Below are positions 14,632-26,445 of a DNA stretch of 64,000 nucleotides, piece after piece (within the stretch, counting starts at the first letter, position 1; each line of letters opens with the position of its first letter). The notes under the pieces were generated by a model. The model was not told where the DNA came from, made no database searches, and saw only the letters and a list, made by a program, of their open reading frames with translations. The DNA is from Colias croceus (Eukaryota; Arthropoda; Insecta; Lepidoptera; Pieridae), in the NCBI RefSeq assembly GCF_905220415.1, contig NC_059558.1, forward strand, positions 8,568,501 to 8,632,500, written 5' to 3'. The translations under genes were made by a program, and so were the position numbers.

Positions 14632-15334
14632 ATTGCACGCCTCATAAGCGAAGCGTTGAGGTGGGTACTACTGTCACTTCGCGCAAAACATCTGATTTTT
14701 CAAACTTAAAATGTCTTTATGTATCATACATTGCACTTGTAAGATAATACATACACACACATATTAAGAAAAAACACTATTTTTAACATTCATGATATTT
14801 TTGATGTCATTTTTGTTATTTAAACTAGTTAAAAAACAGTTTAAAAAAGTTCTGTCTTGGACGTCCGTGTGTCTGTATGTGCGGAGGATTTTCTTGTTAA
14901 CACGATAGCGACCGAAATACTTTACTAATCGAGTCTTTTTTTTCTCTTACGATTGAGTATGCTCAGGAATAGAACCCTTTCATTTTTCAGGGTCTGATTC
15001 GATGTGGTTTTATTGTTATTAAATAAACAAAAAAAATATCGACTTTTTTTTATATTTATAGTGTACTCAAAATTCACCATTATAAACTCGATTCTTTATA
15101 CTATAAGCCAAGGTTTAAAAAAATAAGTTGGTAGTCAGTCCCTTAAACCTGCGCAGTTTCACATCTAGGTGGGGCCACAAGAAAAATAGCTCAATTATTA
15201 CGGTACCGCTTTCTTTACTTTTCCAACTGTTTTATTTTATTTCTTTTTTATATTTATAGTGTACTCTTTATAAATAATCAATTTTATTGTAAAGGATGAG
15301 ATTATGAGGCGTGCACTTTTGGATTTTCCAAACT
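14632..15334. mobile_element. Dispersed element with TGCACGCCTCATA ends, copy 2
   Basis: A 703-bp relative of 2866-4325, with the same left about 370 bp and right about 85 bp but a different, shorter interior. A 22-nt direct repeat (15045-15068 and 15243-15266) flanks about 175 bp inside it, as if something inserted there later. Confidence 0.6.
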
Positions 15335-17364
15335 ATTTTTCTTTTATCAAGGAAGTTACGAATATACCAGATATCATTCTTTTTAAAATTTTATTGAATT
15401 TATAAACCCTTGTTATAAACCATGTAGAATTTTCAAGCATAGTAGCAATTTGTATGGACAAAACGCCTTGGCATACATTTATTATAGTAGAGCCATTATA
15501 ATAGGCAACATTTGACAGTTCAACAAAATTCAACAACGTAACCTAGTAACGACGACATAGAATAACATGATATTTCGTTTTGTTAGAACTGCACATTTGC
15601 TTAACTTTTTTCAATTATGGTTAAGTACATATTTATAATAATAATGACCGATACAAGTAATTTTAAGATTTCATTTTACTGATAAACCATACTAAACATA
15701 ATAAATAATTTCTGAATTGAAGAACTGACGTCGCTACAATTTTGTGTCAATAAACCTTTTTTCTTTTTAAATACCAGAGACGTTACTCTAAAAATCGAAA
15801 TCTGACATCTAGAATCGAATGCATTGATTACTTGTGAATAAAAATCATCATAAATTAATAAATTCGATTGACAAATGTTTCAAATCCGTATCGATTAATT
15901 CACTTTAATCGATATTTTTAAGCAGGTAAGATAAAATTGATAGACGTCAAATGTTGCCTATTAAATTGGCTCGACTATAGTTTAGGTATAATATTATTGA
16001 TCCACTTTCAATACTGTTTATACTGTTCCGCTTTAAGTTTGTCAATACTGTTTCTAACATCTAATCTTATATCGATTAACTTGGACAATGTGGGATGCAA
16101 AATTGGGTCCAATTCTGAACTAAATCCAAACCACCTTCGAAGTAATCTCACGTTGGAACTAAGGTGCTTCCAAAAGTTTCGGTGTATTACCGACTAAGTA
16201 ATATCGTGTGGGAGTAGATACAATGTAGATTGTAGATAATTGCTTCTTCTTGGAATATTCGTTATGGTGTTTTACGTATTAATTCCAAGGTATTTTTTTT
16301 TATTTGTAGAGCACATTATATTTCTGGAATATTTTTTCTTAATAAAACTAGGACAGATATATGCAGTGTGCAGAAATAGAGTCAAATTATTTGTAGTAAA
16401 GAAGGTAAGTAGTAAGGTATTCAAAATACAAATGGTAAAAACTCCAAATGATCATAATGTAAGGCAGCTGTGTTTCTGATTACATCGTAAGTATTGATAA
16501 TAAAGGCAAGGGTATCGAGGTTGGAACATTTTTTCATAAATGTTGGCGATAATATCAGAAATAGGCAGCCGGGTTCCAGAAATATTACGAAGAGAATTGT
16601 TTTCCTTGCATAACTATATTCGTATAAAATATTTAATTTGTGAAATTAGTTTTTCTTCTTGTAATTTAGAAAAGTGAAGATATAAAAATAGACACAAAAT
16701 ATGACATTAATCAGATTATGAAAACGTTAACATCCAAGAGAATGATTTCATTTTCAGTCTCAATTAAACAACATCCCATTTATTTATTATTATTCAGGCT
16801 TAGTACTTTGCTTTATTATTGTTATTCTCCAACATAATTTACTCGAAGCAACTAATGAAACTTTGTACCAATGGCAAGTTCATTAGCTCATAACTGCGCA
16901 GTACTACGTCTTTGTTGTGAACTAAGTGATAATAATTGCCTTCGCAGACGCCACGTGGGATGGACAATGTAACACTTCTTATGATTAACTTCTGACGCTA
17001 AAACAAAACAGAAAAAATGTTAATGTTAAGACAAAAGAAAGAATAAAACATAAACAAAAAGGGAATTACAAAATTAATAAAATGTAGAGCAAGAATAGTA
17101 ATACTTTATGTAAACAGTACAATTTGAATTTGAATTTTCCAATACCTTTTCTGTAATGAAAACGTGAGATATTTTAATATATACGATGTTTTCCTGCATG
17201 AAAACCGTCGGTGCGGCGGCTCCGAGCCGCACGCGTGACAGCATCATGAATATGGAAATAGGACCTGATTCTTTAAGTCACATATTAAAAAAGGATTTGT
17301 CAGATAACGCCCAGTACGATACAAAAATATCAATATAAGTTTTCTGTGTAAATGTAACAATAAC
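15335..17364. other. Non-coding, nothing recognised
   Basis: Frames near 15937 and 16240 look like chance reading through T-rich DNA. No domain or exon signals were found. Confidence 0.45.
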
Positions 17365-17370
17365 GCTTAC

Positions 17371-17518
17371 CTTCTGAACCTCTCCAAAATTCACTCACTT
17401 ATATAGCAAAAAGGAAACGTTTAAAAACGACTCTTACATAGCACACGTGCGGTTACGACGATTCGGATGATTCGCGCGCGGATACACGTTCGTCCCCGGC
17501 GGCGGTTGCCGTATGACT
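17371..17518 (-). other. Candidate non-coding first exon of another minus-strand gene
   Basis: In an AT-rich surround, 17440-17580 is a CpG-rich island. On the minus strand it holds an insect initiator-like TCAGT (start about 17519). About 148 nt later comes a strong donor, AGAAG followed by GTAAGC (17365-17370 on the plus strand as GCTTAC). No sizeable frame lies inside, so it would be a 5' leader exon, with 1-17364 as its first intron. This is inference; no downstream exon is seen in the window. Confidence 0.35.
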
Positions 17519-18405
17519 GAACGCTACGGCGTGTTTACGCTCCGCACGCATGCGCAATCTACCCTCAAACAAGGTTAGATACAACAATTAAATCGCTCTA
17601 AAATCGTCTCTATGCGAGCGTCGTAGAGTCTAATCGCAGAGAGATTGATGTGTGAACCGGGGATCAAATAAAATTTGATATGGCACATAAAATTGGATGT
17701 GACAGTGTAGTTACTGAAATATAGTGAGCTCTTTTAAATTGAAAGATAATAAGTTATAGTAGTTAAATCTTAAGTCGTCAAAAAATGAGACGGATCTAAA
17801 TGCAAAAAAGTACAGAAAAGTAATTCCGACTCTACATTCAGTAGAGTTGAAATTGGATTATAAAATTATACTGGTACCTACAAATCGTTCACAACTAGTG
17901 ATGCTATGCTGATGCTCTATATTTTCAACGGATTTACTAGCAGTACCTACATACCTAGATGATATTTTTGGTAGAGTCGTTGTTAAGTGAATAATCGCAA
18001 GCTTGTTTTTTTTTTCAGATTCTCAGCAATGCAATGGTGATTTAAGGGCATAAGACTAATCAAGTAACGTAATTACATAATTAGTTAAAAAAATAAAACA
18101 AAAAATGTTATTATAGAGTAAGTATGTTAAAGGTATGTTATATTTTGTCTCTTTTATAAAAATGACTCTATAATTGTTCCACAGTAAGCATTTACACTTC
18201 TGCAAATAAGTAATAATAATATAACGTATTATGAAATACCTATCAGATCAGATTCTCTATTTTCGCATTTACAAGTACAAATTCTGTTTATCAGCCTTCC
18301 AATACCTACTATCATTCAACTAATTACCTATCTTTAAAAAAATAATCCTTTAGACCACGATGAACATGAGGTTTAAAATAGCGATGCAATAAAATTTATA
18401 TATAT

Positions 18406-18675
18406 GACGACGCGGTTGGCGCAGTGGTAAAGTAACTGCCTACTGAGCCGACGGTCCCGGGTTCGATCCCCGGTCAGGGCAAATATTTGTGTGATGAACT
18501 CAATTATTTGTTCTTGGGTCTGGGTGTTATTATCTATATATGTATTTATTAAATATTATATTTATCGTCGCCTAGTACCCACAACACAAGCCTTAATTGA
18601 GCTTACTGTGGGACTAGGTCGATTTGTGTAATAATGTCCTATAATATTTATTTATTATTATTTATTTATTTATAT
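18406..18675 (+). mobile_element. tRNA-derived SINE
   Basis: Its head keeps a polymerase III A box (TGGCGCAGTGG, 18417-18427) and B box (GGTTCGATCCC, 18460-18470). A unique body with a GGGACTAGGTCGAT-like block follows, then a 3' tail of TTTATT-type repeats. This layout and the body are typical of lepidopteran SINEs. The tRNA-like part does not fold as a complete tRNA gene, so it is not annotated as tRNA. Confidence 0.8.
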
Positions 18676-21330
18676 TGGCTCTAGTTCAGTGATATTACAT
18701 GTTATATCATAAACATTGAAATACTGAAAGATTTTCCTTAAAAATGCTGTTCAACAAGTAGAGCAGAAAACTAATTTGCCGCACCATGCACACCATATGA
18801 AGGCAATAACAGCAGGCATATTATTCCATTACCTACTTCATAAATGATTTAAAATGCCACACCTATTTTTTCGTGATAATATTGAACGAACCGTTGTTAC
18901 AAAAAATCATTTAAAAAGTGATCACAAAAATTACAAAATAATTCAATTTAAAGCAGTAAATGATGCTGCTTTTTGTGAAATTGAATAACAGTTATCTTTC
19001 TGAAAATAAAATAGGAGCCGTGATACAATTAAGATATTTCGTCTGGCCAATGTAAAAGTTTTGATAGAATGCAGATAAAAAAATGCTGAATACATTTTAT
19101 ACAAATACACCTACTGCACGCAAAAATGATATTAAAATAAAAAATCGCATGTACATATTAGATAATTATGAATAGTACCTACCACTATTATGCTCTAGCT
19201 TAATTTCGTTACATTACGCCATAACTGGTCATGATGATAGATACACAATCCATTCCTTTTCAGAGGTCAGCCGCAATTAAAAAAAATAATTTTGGTAAAT
19301 AAGATTAATACTTATCCCATAAGTTGATAAGTATCTTCTACAATCCAGACATGTGTTAACTATATGTTTTATCATAGCGAGCGATATAAACTTAGAAAGT
19401 ATCGTTAAAAAAGTTAGTGACCCGTTCTGACTTCTGTCTCTATCTGATACAAGCTAGACGCAAAGTTTCTCACCCCTTACAGCTGTTCGACTTTGTAAGT
19501 TTAAAGGAAAATAGAAAATTGCCACAGGCATTGAAACGGGTACCTAACGAATAAGTAAATACAATTTAATATGCATTGAACGTTTAGTTAAAATAATTGA
19601 TTGTCTTATAGGTACTTACAATTTAGAATGTAGATAGAAATTGAATTACAAAAATTACCTGCTGTTGCTGTTGCTGTTGTAATGACAAACTAAAACAATA
19701 TCAATTTTAATGCATAAACGCGTAAAGCAGTGTACACCTGTGTACACAGTTATTTTCTAGTTACGACACGAATTCTTAGGTACGACCGGCGTTTTTTCTT
19801 AGCGTGTACAAGCGCCCTAATGTCGGCGCAGGGCGCTATACCTAATAAGGTTGTATTGTTGTAGGTTTCTCATAGTAAAATCCTTTTTTTAAATCGATTG
19901 AGTATTCGATACATACAAATATTTCCTCTTTATAATGATTGTATTCATGTAAATAGATGTAGGTACATAGGAACCTTCGCCTTGGCACAAAACAACGATT
20001 GAAGATAGGTAGGTACCATGCGTTTGGTGCGATGGTTGTAGTTTACCTATACTTACGTATTTTTTGTAAATTATCCACCCACTTCCCAGTATAACTGATA
20101 TAGACAGAAGAATTTATGTTGTACTACTTAAAGTACTCAGAGCGACTGCGTAAGGTTTCGAACACAAGGCGTTTAGTTAATTAAAATCAACCCACTCGAA
20201 CTTATTTAGGTGAATTCATAAAAAGTTACCTACCTACTTCATATATCTGATTTTTGCTTTATGTACAAAGTATTTATTGATTGATTCCTATTCTGTGCCC
20301 CTTACCTAATGTCAGGCACAATGTTATACCAATTGGTCCAGAAAATGCGCATATTATAACGATTACAGCTGCAGCGTGACGGTGAGCAGATGGGTTTTGA
20401 AGTCGGGTGAGTATCCTATAACCGCTATGACAACACCTTATAGGTAGAAAGTATCATGATATTTTGTATAAGGATTTTCCCATATCTAATCAGTGTAAGA
20501 GGCATGAAATGCATTCGAAATAACAACGACTTTATCGTAGGTACCATAGAGTTTTTATGTAAGTAGTTTTACTTACTATCGTTCAAAGATCGTTCATAAT
20601 ATTATGTAAAATCTCCCTCCATTAAGTAAGATTAGTCGACAGCACGCTCGCATCGACGACAAGCTTTCAACTACTGACTTAATTAGCCTTTAAGTAGATC
20701 ATGCTGTGATCGAATTAGCATCCTAAGGATACTCAAACAATTTAGGTATTGCTAACTACATGCAGTACAAGTTTATTAGAGATTTTGTTTGTTTTAAAAG
20801 ATTCTGACTAACAGGTAGGTTGAAAGTAGGTACATAGCCTATAAAAAGTAGGTAATTACCTAGTTATAACTTATGATGCTCAAAGAACGAAACACATGTA
20901 ATCTTTATTCATGATGACCTTAAAATGTGTCTTATGAATTAGAAACCTTACAAAGGATTTAGCGGCCCTTCGTGTAGAAACTTCGCCGAATTCAATATAA
21001 AGAAATTGTCAACTCTATATACTTAGTTATTAGTGTAGCGTGTTTGCTAGTTTTTCTAGACTTTGATACATCATATATAATAATGTTCTTGTTACTATAT
21101 AATTGATCATATTGAACTAGGTATCAACTGGTACTGATTTATGTTTTATCCCAACAATAAATTTTCTTCGTTCATTCATCTCTCAGATATTTTGTTCGCA
21201 AGCTACTTGCTGAATTTTTTGCTGTCTTTAAGCAGTCCAGGGTTTGTACTTATGAATAATATATATTTAAGACAAGGAATAAATAAAAAACAAAATTGCT
21301 TTTCCACTTCATACTCACTGTATGTCTTTA
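18676..21330. other. Non-coding, nothing recognised beyond short repeats
   Basis: A (GCTGTT)n microsatellite lies at about 19660-19680. No exon could be supported. Confidence 0.45.
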
Positions 21331-24300
21331 TTAAATTTTTATATTTTTTTGTATTTTTTTATAAATTTATTTAATTTAAAACGTTCTTTAATTCAAACTT
21401 TATATTAATATTAAATATTTGTATATCTCTAGTGTATTTACACACTATATACAAGTGTATGTACACTTAGCTATCCTTATGTACAAACGTTACATATTAA
21501 CAACATACGAACACACATTCCGTTCCTTTTCATGTGATATACAAGGCCTACACTTCGCGCCACAAAAAAGTACCAACACAATTCATGACGGCCCGGCACG
21601 CGCACACCGCTAGCTATAATTATATCATACATACCAGACCTTAAGCTATACATATAAGGCTATATCATCCCATCGTTTAAAAATTGTACTAAGCTGTAAA
21701 AATAACTTGTTTGATAAAAAATACAACCTTAATTCCCTTTTATTACTTACACATTAATAAGCGCAGATTCTGTTTACATTTTAGAATATAACATTAGAGT
21801 CGCCCGATTTCTGTGGCAGGAAGTGCAACTTACGCGTAATTTATTTGCACGGCTTACATCGTTCTTATTATTCACTATCTTTACTTTAAACTTGAATATT
21901 ATTAAATTTATTCCGATTATTTCATAATATAAGGCATAAGGAGCACTTAGTATTCTCAGTTACATTGGCAATCGAATAATCGAGAATAAAGAATAAGATC
22001 AAGGAATTAATCTATGTCGTATCAAACCAAGCATAGCCCGTAACAATAATTTAACGTTACATACAAACATACAAAAATCTTGAAGAACACATCGGATATA
22101 CATAGTCAACTTTTCGAGTCCATTGAGTTTTTTTTTTGTTTTTTTTTTCAAGCGAGATGCGTTTCCGAATCAAAAGGAATGTATCTATTGTATTGTTTGA
22201 TATGTTATTATGTTACACTATGAATAGCATCGTTTTTGATTATTGTATACGTTTATGAGAAAATATTGCAAGTTCATAGCTTATCCTTATTAAAAATATG
22301 TTAAACATGGAGTGAATATTAGTACAAAATCTTCAATATTGTGTAAAATTACATCGCCGAGTTAATATTTTCTTTCGATCACAAGTAACTATGTAAAAGC
22401 AAGTAATTTATTGCTATTTTTATAAAATATAAATAGGAATCTATGATCTAGATGCAAAATAAAACCATTGGTCTATTGTCGTTGGTGGAATTTTAAAACA
22501 ATGTCACGTGATTGGTTGAAACAAGTTTGACATCTGCAATCACGATTCCCATTGGTACATTACATCTTTACCAAAAATTGAAACGAAAGAAAACATTTTA
22601 AATCTATTGTCTTGTCGATTTCAATTATTGTTTTTGTCCTATTCCCTCTTACATCAAATTATTTAGAGAGAAAGGGACAAAACACCGATGTTATTATATC
22701 TTATTAATTATTGCTATTGTAATTATTACGGACTTGTCTTTATAAACATATTATGTTGTGTTCTATGATTATATTTTCCTTGTACGTGTAGTAACAGTAA
22801 GTATAAATTTAAAATATATTGACGAAAGCAGTTCATAAACTACTAAAACTTATTAGTTTCTGTATTAAAAAATAAATGAAAATTGCCTCTTATAATTTTG
22901 TCATTCAACATTAAGGTGAATACAAGAAATTACTTCATTATAAAAGTTGTAATATATTCATTCAATCTTCTCCGTCTAATTTTATGAATAAACCTTTTAG
23001 TGAAATTTTATATATAAAGATAATTATTTATTTATAGTTTATAACTATTTATGGAGATCATTCCTTTTAATAAAAGATTTTTCACAAAAAAGACAGAGTA
23101 AGAGAAACCTTTATCATTTTATACAATAGGTTTATTTGAAATATACGAAATAATTCATTTCTCTTTTTGTTAGTAAGATTTTGACATTTGGCTTCTAGAT
23201 TTAATATGTCAAAATTCAACTAACTGAAAGGAAATCGTGTTACAATACGGAAACGGGACAAGTGTTTAAAATTCATAGTTCATAGACAAACATACAAAAC
23301 AACTTATCAATACATTTGTATCTACACAAAATATAAATCTATATATAAATTAAGTAATCACGTAGTAATTTCAAAATCACTAGAATCATCACGAATAAAT
23401 TAACTACAAATTACAATATTTATATAATGATTCGTTTCGCAAAACGCTTTGTTATATTTATTATTAATATTGCTTTTTTTGGTGTTACAGTACTCAAGTC
23501 TTAGCTTGTCCACGGCGGGTTAGCACGGGCCGAAGTCTAGGAAACCTACTTGTTATAATATCGAGAATATCACACTAATAATAAATTGGAATTTCATAAT
23601 GCTAACTCTGTTAATTTATTTAAGAAATACGATTAATATTTAGTTATTTACTTTAAATATATATCGTTAAAACTGAGTATAAAACACCATTATCATGATT
23701 AGTGCCACAATCTTCATTCGAGTTCAGAAACTTGTAACAATTTTTCATTAATTTCTGAACGCATACGACTCTTTCTAGCCCCGTACTAACCCAAATTTTC
23801 TAATTGATTTTTTTTTTTCAATTTTTCCGTTTTATAAAACCGATATCGTTATACCAATATTACGCCCTATATCTAGCAGCGCTAAGTTTGTTCAAAGCTA
23901 GTCCATGATTTCCACACAGTTAACGACTAACCTAGGTTGCGTGCGTTTGGTGACTTTGGCCCAGGTGTAGGACATAAATAATATAATAATTTATATATTA
24001 TTGCTATTCGAATATACATGTCATGTGAACAGACATTTTAATTTGATTTCCAAAAGTACTATAAAACAGAAATCATCCTCAAACACATTATGTTATCTGG
24101 AATTTGGACTCAAACATTTATTTATTCAATTAAATTTCTTTTTTTAAATATTACGAAAATTAGAAGCACTTTTTAAATATTAAAACTGTTATAACGTTAC
24201 GTTATGAATGAAATTCAGAAAAAGCGAAAGAGATCGATTATTACACGATCGCCAAATGTCTGTTTTCGCCATAATTTTTCTAAATCAAAGTCCTTTATTC

Positions 24301-26197
24301 ACTGAATTTTTTTACACATATCCACATATACACATCTTCACTTCCCATTTTTATATCTAATCAAGGAAAATATTTATCCTAAAATACAAACCCTACACCT
24401 GTGCCAAAGTCCCATCATCGCACAAGTCTTATATACAATATACACATGCACGGCTCTAACTTGTCCACTAAACATTGGCAGTGTTGAGTCACCGGGAACC
24501 ACTAATAATTTGCACTATGTTATTTGAAAAATTTTAAATTTATGAGGGAATAACATACTTGGTATCAATTATTAGGAAAAATGTAGATAGGTTATTATAG
24601 CGTGGCACGTCTAAATGTGGGTATTTAGCCACAGTTTACTTCAGATGTCTCTTTTTTGCTCACGATAGTTGAATCGTGCCATCTCACTTTGACGTCTAAC
24701 GTAATGTGCCTTTTTTATAGACCGAATATCGTGTCGGTAACATATCTACACCTTTATAACGTTTTACGATACGTACTTGACGTTTTGTAATTGTACTTTT
24801 TTAATTTTTCTATGATTTTCATTAGTTTTATTTGTAGCCTAGGCATATTCAACCGAAATATAAAAATCATCTGCCTTAGACTTGACTTATAAATGGTGTA
24901 ATTAGCTTTTAACCATAATTTCTTTATGAAATGCTATAGTCCATTGCTTTTGGCATGTACTTAGACTTGGAATTAGGTAATTGTGTGTATCAGTTAAATA
25001 CCAGCATAAGTGAACTTTACGTCACAAACTGTATTTCTAGGACATAGTCGAGTCTCTAGATACATCTACACACAATACTAATATAAAATAAATTCTAGCT
25101 TATTTTGTATAAAAGTTTTAAATATATATATATTAACTCTTTTGGGTTGCTGGCTGTCAATTTTTCGAGACGATTTCGACAATTTTAGACTCATAGTCGT
25201 ATTTTCTTTCTATTTATATCTCAACCATATTTCTACCAATCATCGATCTAAAAAACACAAGCAAACTGTTATCCCATCATAAATTCAGTAAAATCGATTG
25301 ATATTCCCGTATATTTCGGTTAATCCCTGTTCAATAAGACATTTATCCCCAATCTTGTTTTGTTTGATTTCAATGTATTCCCGAACTAAATTTAGCATTT
25401 GAAATCACTTGAAACTTCATAATGTTTTCAAGTTTAAAATATGCATATTAACAATCGATTGGGGCTGATACATGACGTCACACTAATATTTCTCATTATG
25501 CAATATTATGGTAACGAGTTTCACATCACGTCACGTAAGTTCACGTGTTTGGTGGCACATACTAATTAGGTTTACACGTCTATTACGAGAGACGCATCTA
25601 TACATTACACAGCATAGTTTTTTTGTGATTATTAACTTTAGGGAGTGCGTGTGACATCAAAGTAAATAAAACATCACACAGAGCCATTTACATAGTGTGA
25701 CGTCACATACCGCACATTATTTTACTAAGGGCATATAATTTTCGAGGAGAACGTGTAATTTGAAATCTATAATATTATATTTTTACATGTACTGTGTCAT
25801 AGCGTAGTCACGTACATCATACTTGCGACATCGAGTTAATTGTCATTTACAATATTCGACTTATTATTATTTATTATATCCATGCATGTACACTTCGACG
25901 TACATTTCACATATTTCGCGACGGCGTTCGTTTTGGAGAGCACGGTACTTGTAGACGAGCGGTGTGACGTCATGCGCGACACTTGTGTGACGTCATAAGA
26001 TTGAGCTAGAGCATGTGTACCGCAGCGGCGTTAAAGTGTCGCTAGCGCACGTTGAACGCATTCTGGAGCGTTATTACATCGTGGCACTGCGTGACGCGCA
26101 CTTGTCCGATAGTGCCGTGTCACGCACGCATCGTGTCACGCGCGCACCCCGTCCCTGCGTGTCACTTGCGGCGGCGGGGCGCGCGCGCGCGGCGCCC
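21331..26197 (-). other. Probable TENT4 3' untranslated region and downstream DNA
   Basis: No coding frame follows the TENT4 stop for almost 5 kb. Several minus-strand AATAAA signals occur, so the transcript end cannot be fixed. Near the left end two Pumilio-type sites (TGTAAATA and TGTATATA on the minus strand, at 21435-21442 and 21447-21454) stand 4 nt apart, which would suit a long regulated 3' region. This is inference from absence of genes and position. Confidence 0.35.
24640..24750 (+). repeat. Dispersed repeat shared with 60735-60840
   Basis: GTCTCTTTTTTGCTCA, then a short variable piece, then TGCCATCTCACTTTGACGT, recur with few changes in LIG1 intron 11. Element class unknown. Confidence 0.5.
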
Positions 26198-26445
26198 TCA
26201 TCGCGGCTGCGCGAGCTGGCGCCGCTTCTTGTGGCCGCGGTCGGCGCGGTAGCGCGGCGGCGAGTGGCGGCGCTGCTTCGAGCTGAAGGCGCGCCCGCAG
26301 CGCTTGTGCTCGCCGCCCGCACCACCGCCCGCCCCGCCGCTCGAGCTGTTCGTGCCGCCGCCACCGCTCGAACTGTTGTTGTTGTTATTGTTGTTGTTGT
26401 AGCGCGCTTGCATCACACCTGCCGGTTCAACGGATAGTACATGCT
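26198..26445 (-). CDS. TENT4: TENT4 exon 9 (basic carboxyl end)
   Basis: It contains a poly-Asn run, Ser/Gly-rich spacers, then HSPPRYRADRGHKKRRQLAQ and a stop at 26198-26200. The basic KKRR end resembles the KKRKHKR tail of PAPD5. Two acceptors keep the same frame: CAG before 26445 (better pyrimidine tract) and CAG before 26418, which would shorten the protein by nine residues. The plus-strand open frame over this exon is a GC-rich shadow. Confidence 0.8.

Noticed and set aside
18406..18480. Functional tRNA gene
   Set aside because: A and B boxes are present, but the sequence does not form a full cloverleaf and continues into a SINE body and tail.
21141..21374. 77-residue plus-strand frame
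   Set aside because: Phe/Leu/Ile-rich reading of T-rich DNA, without domain or splice context.
26015..26437. Plus-strand 140-residue protein rich in Ala/Arg
   Set aside because: It is the antisense shadow of TENT4 exon 9 in GC-rich DNA, with no family resemblance.
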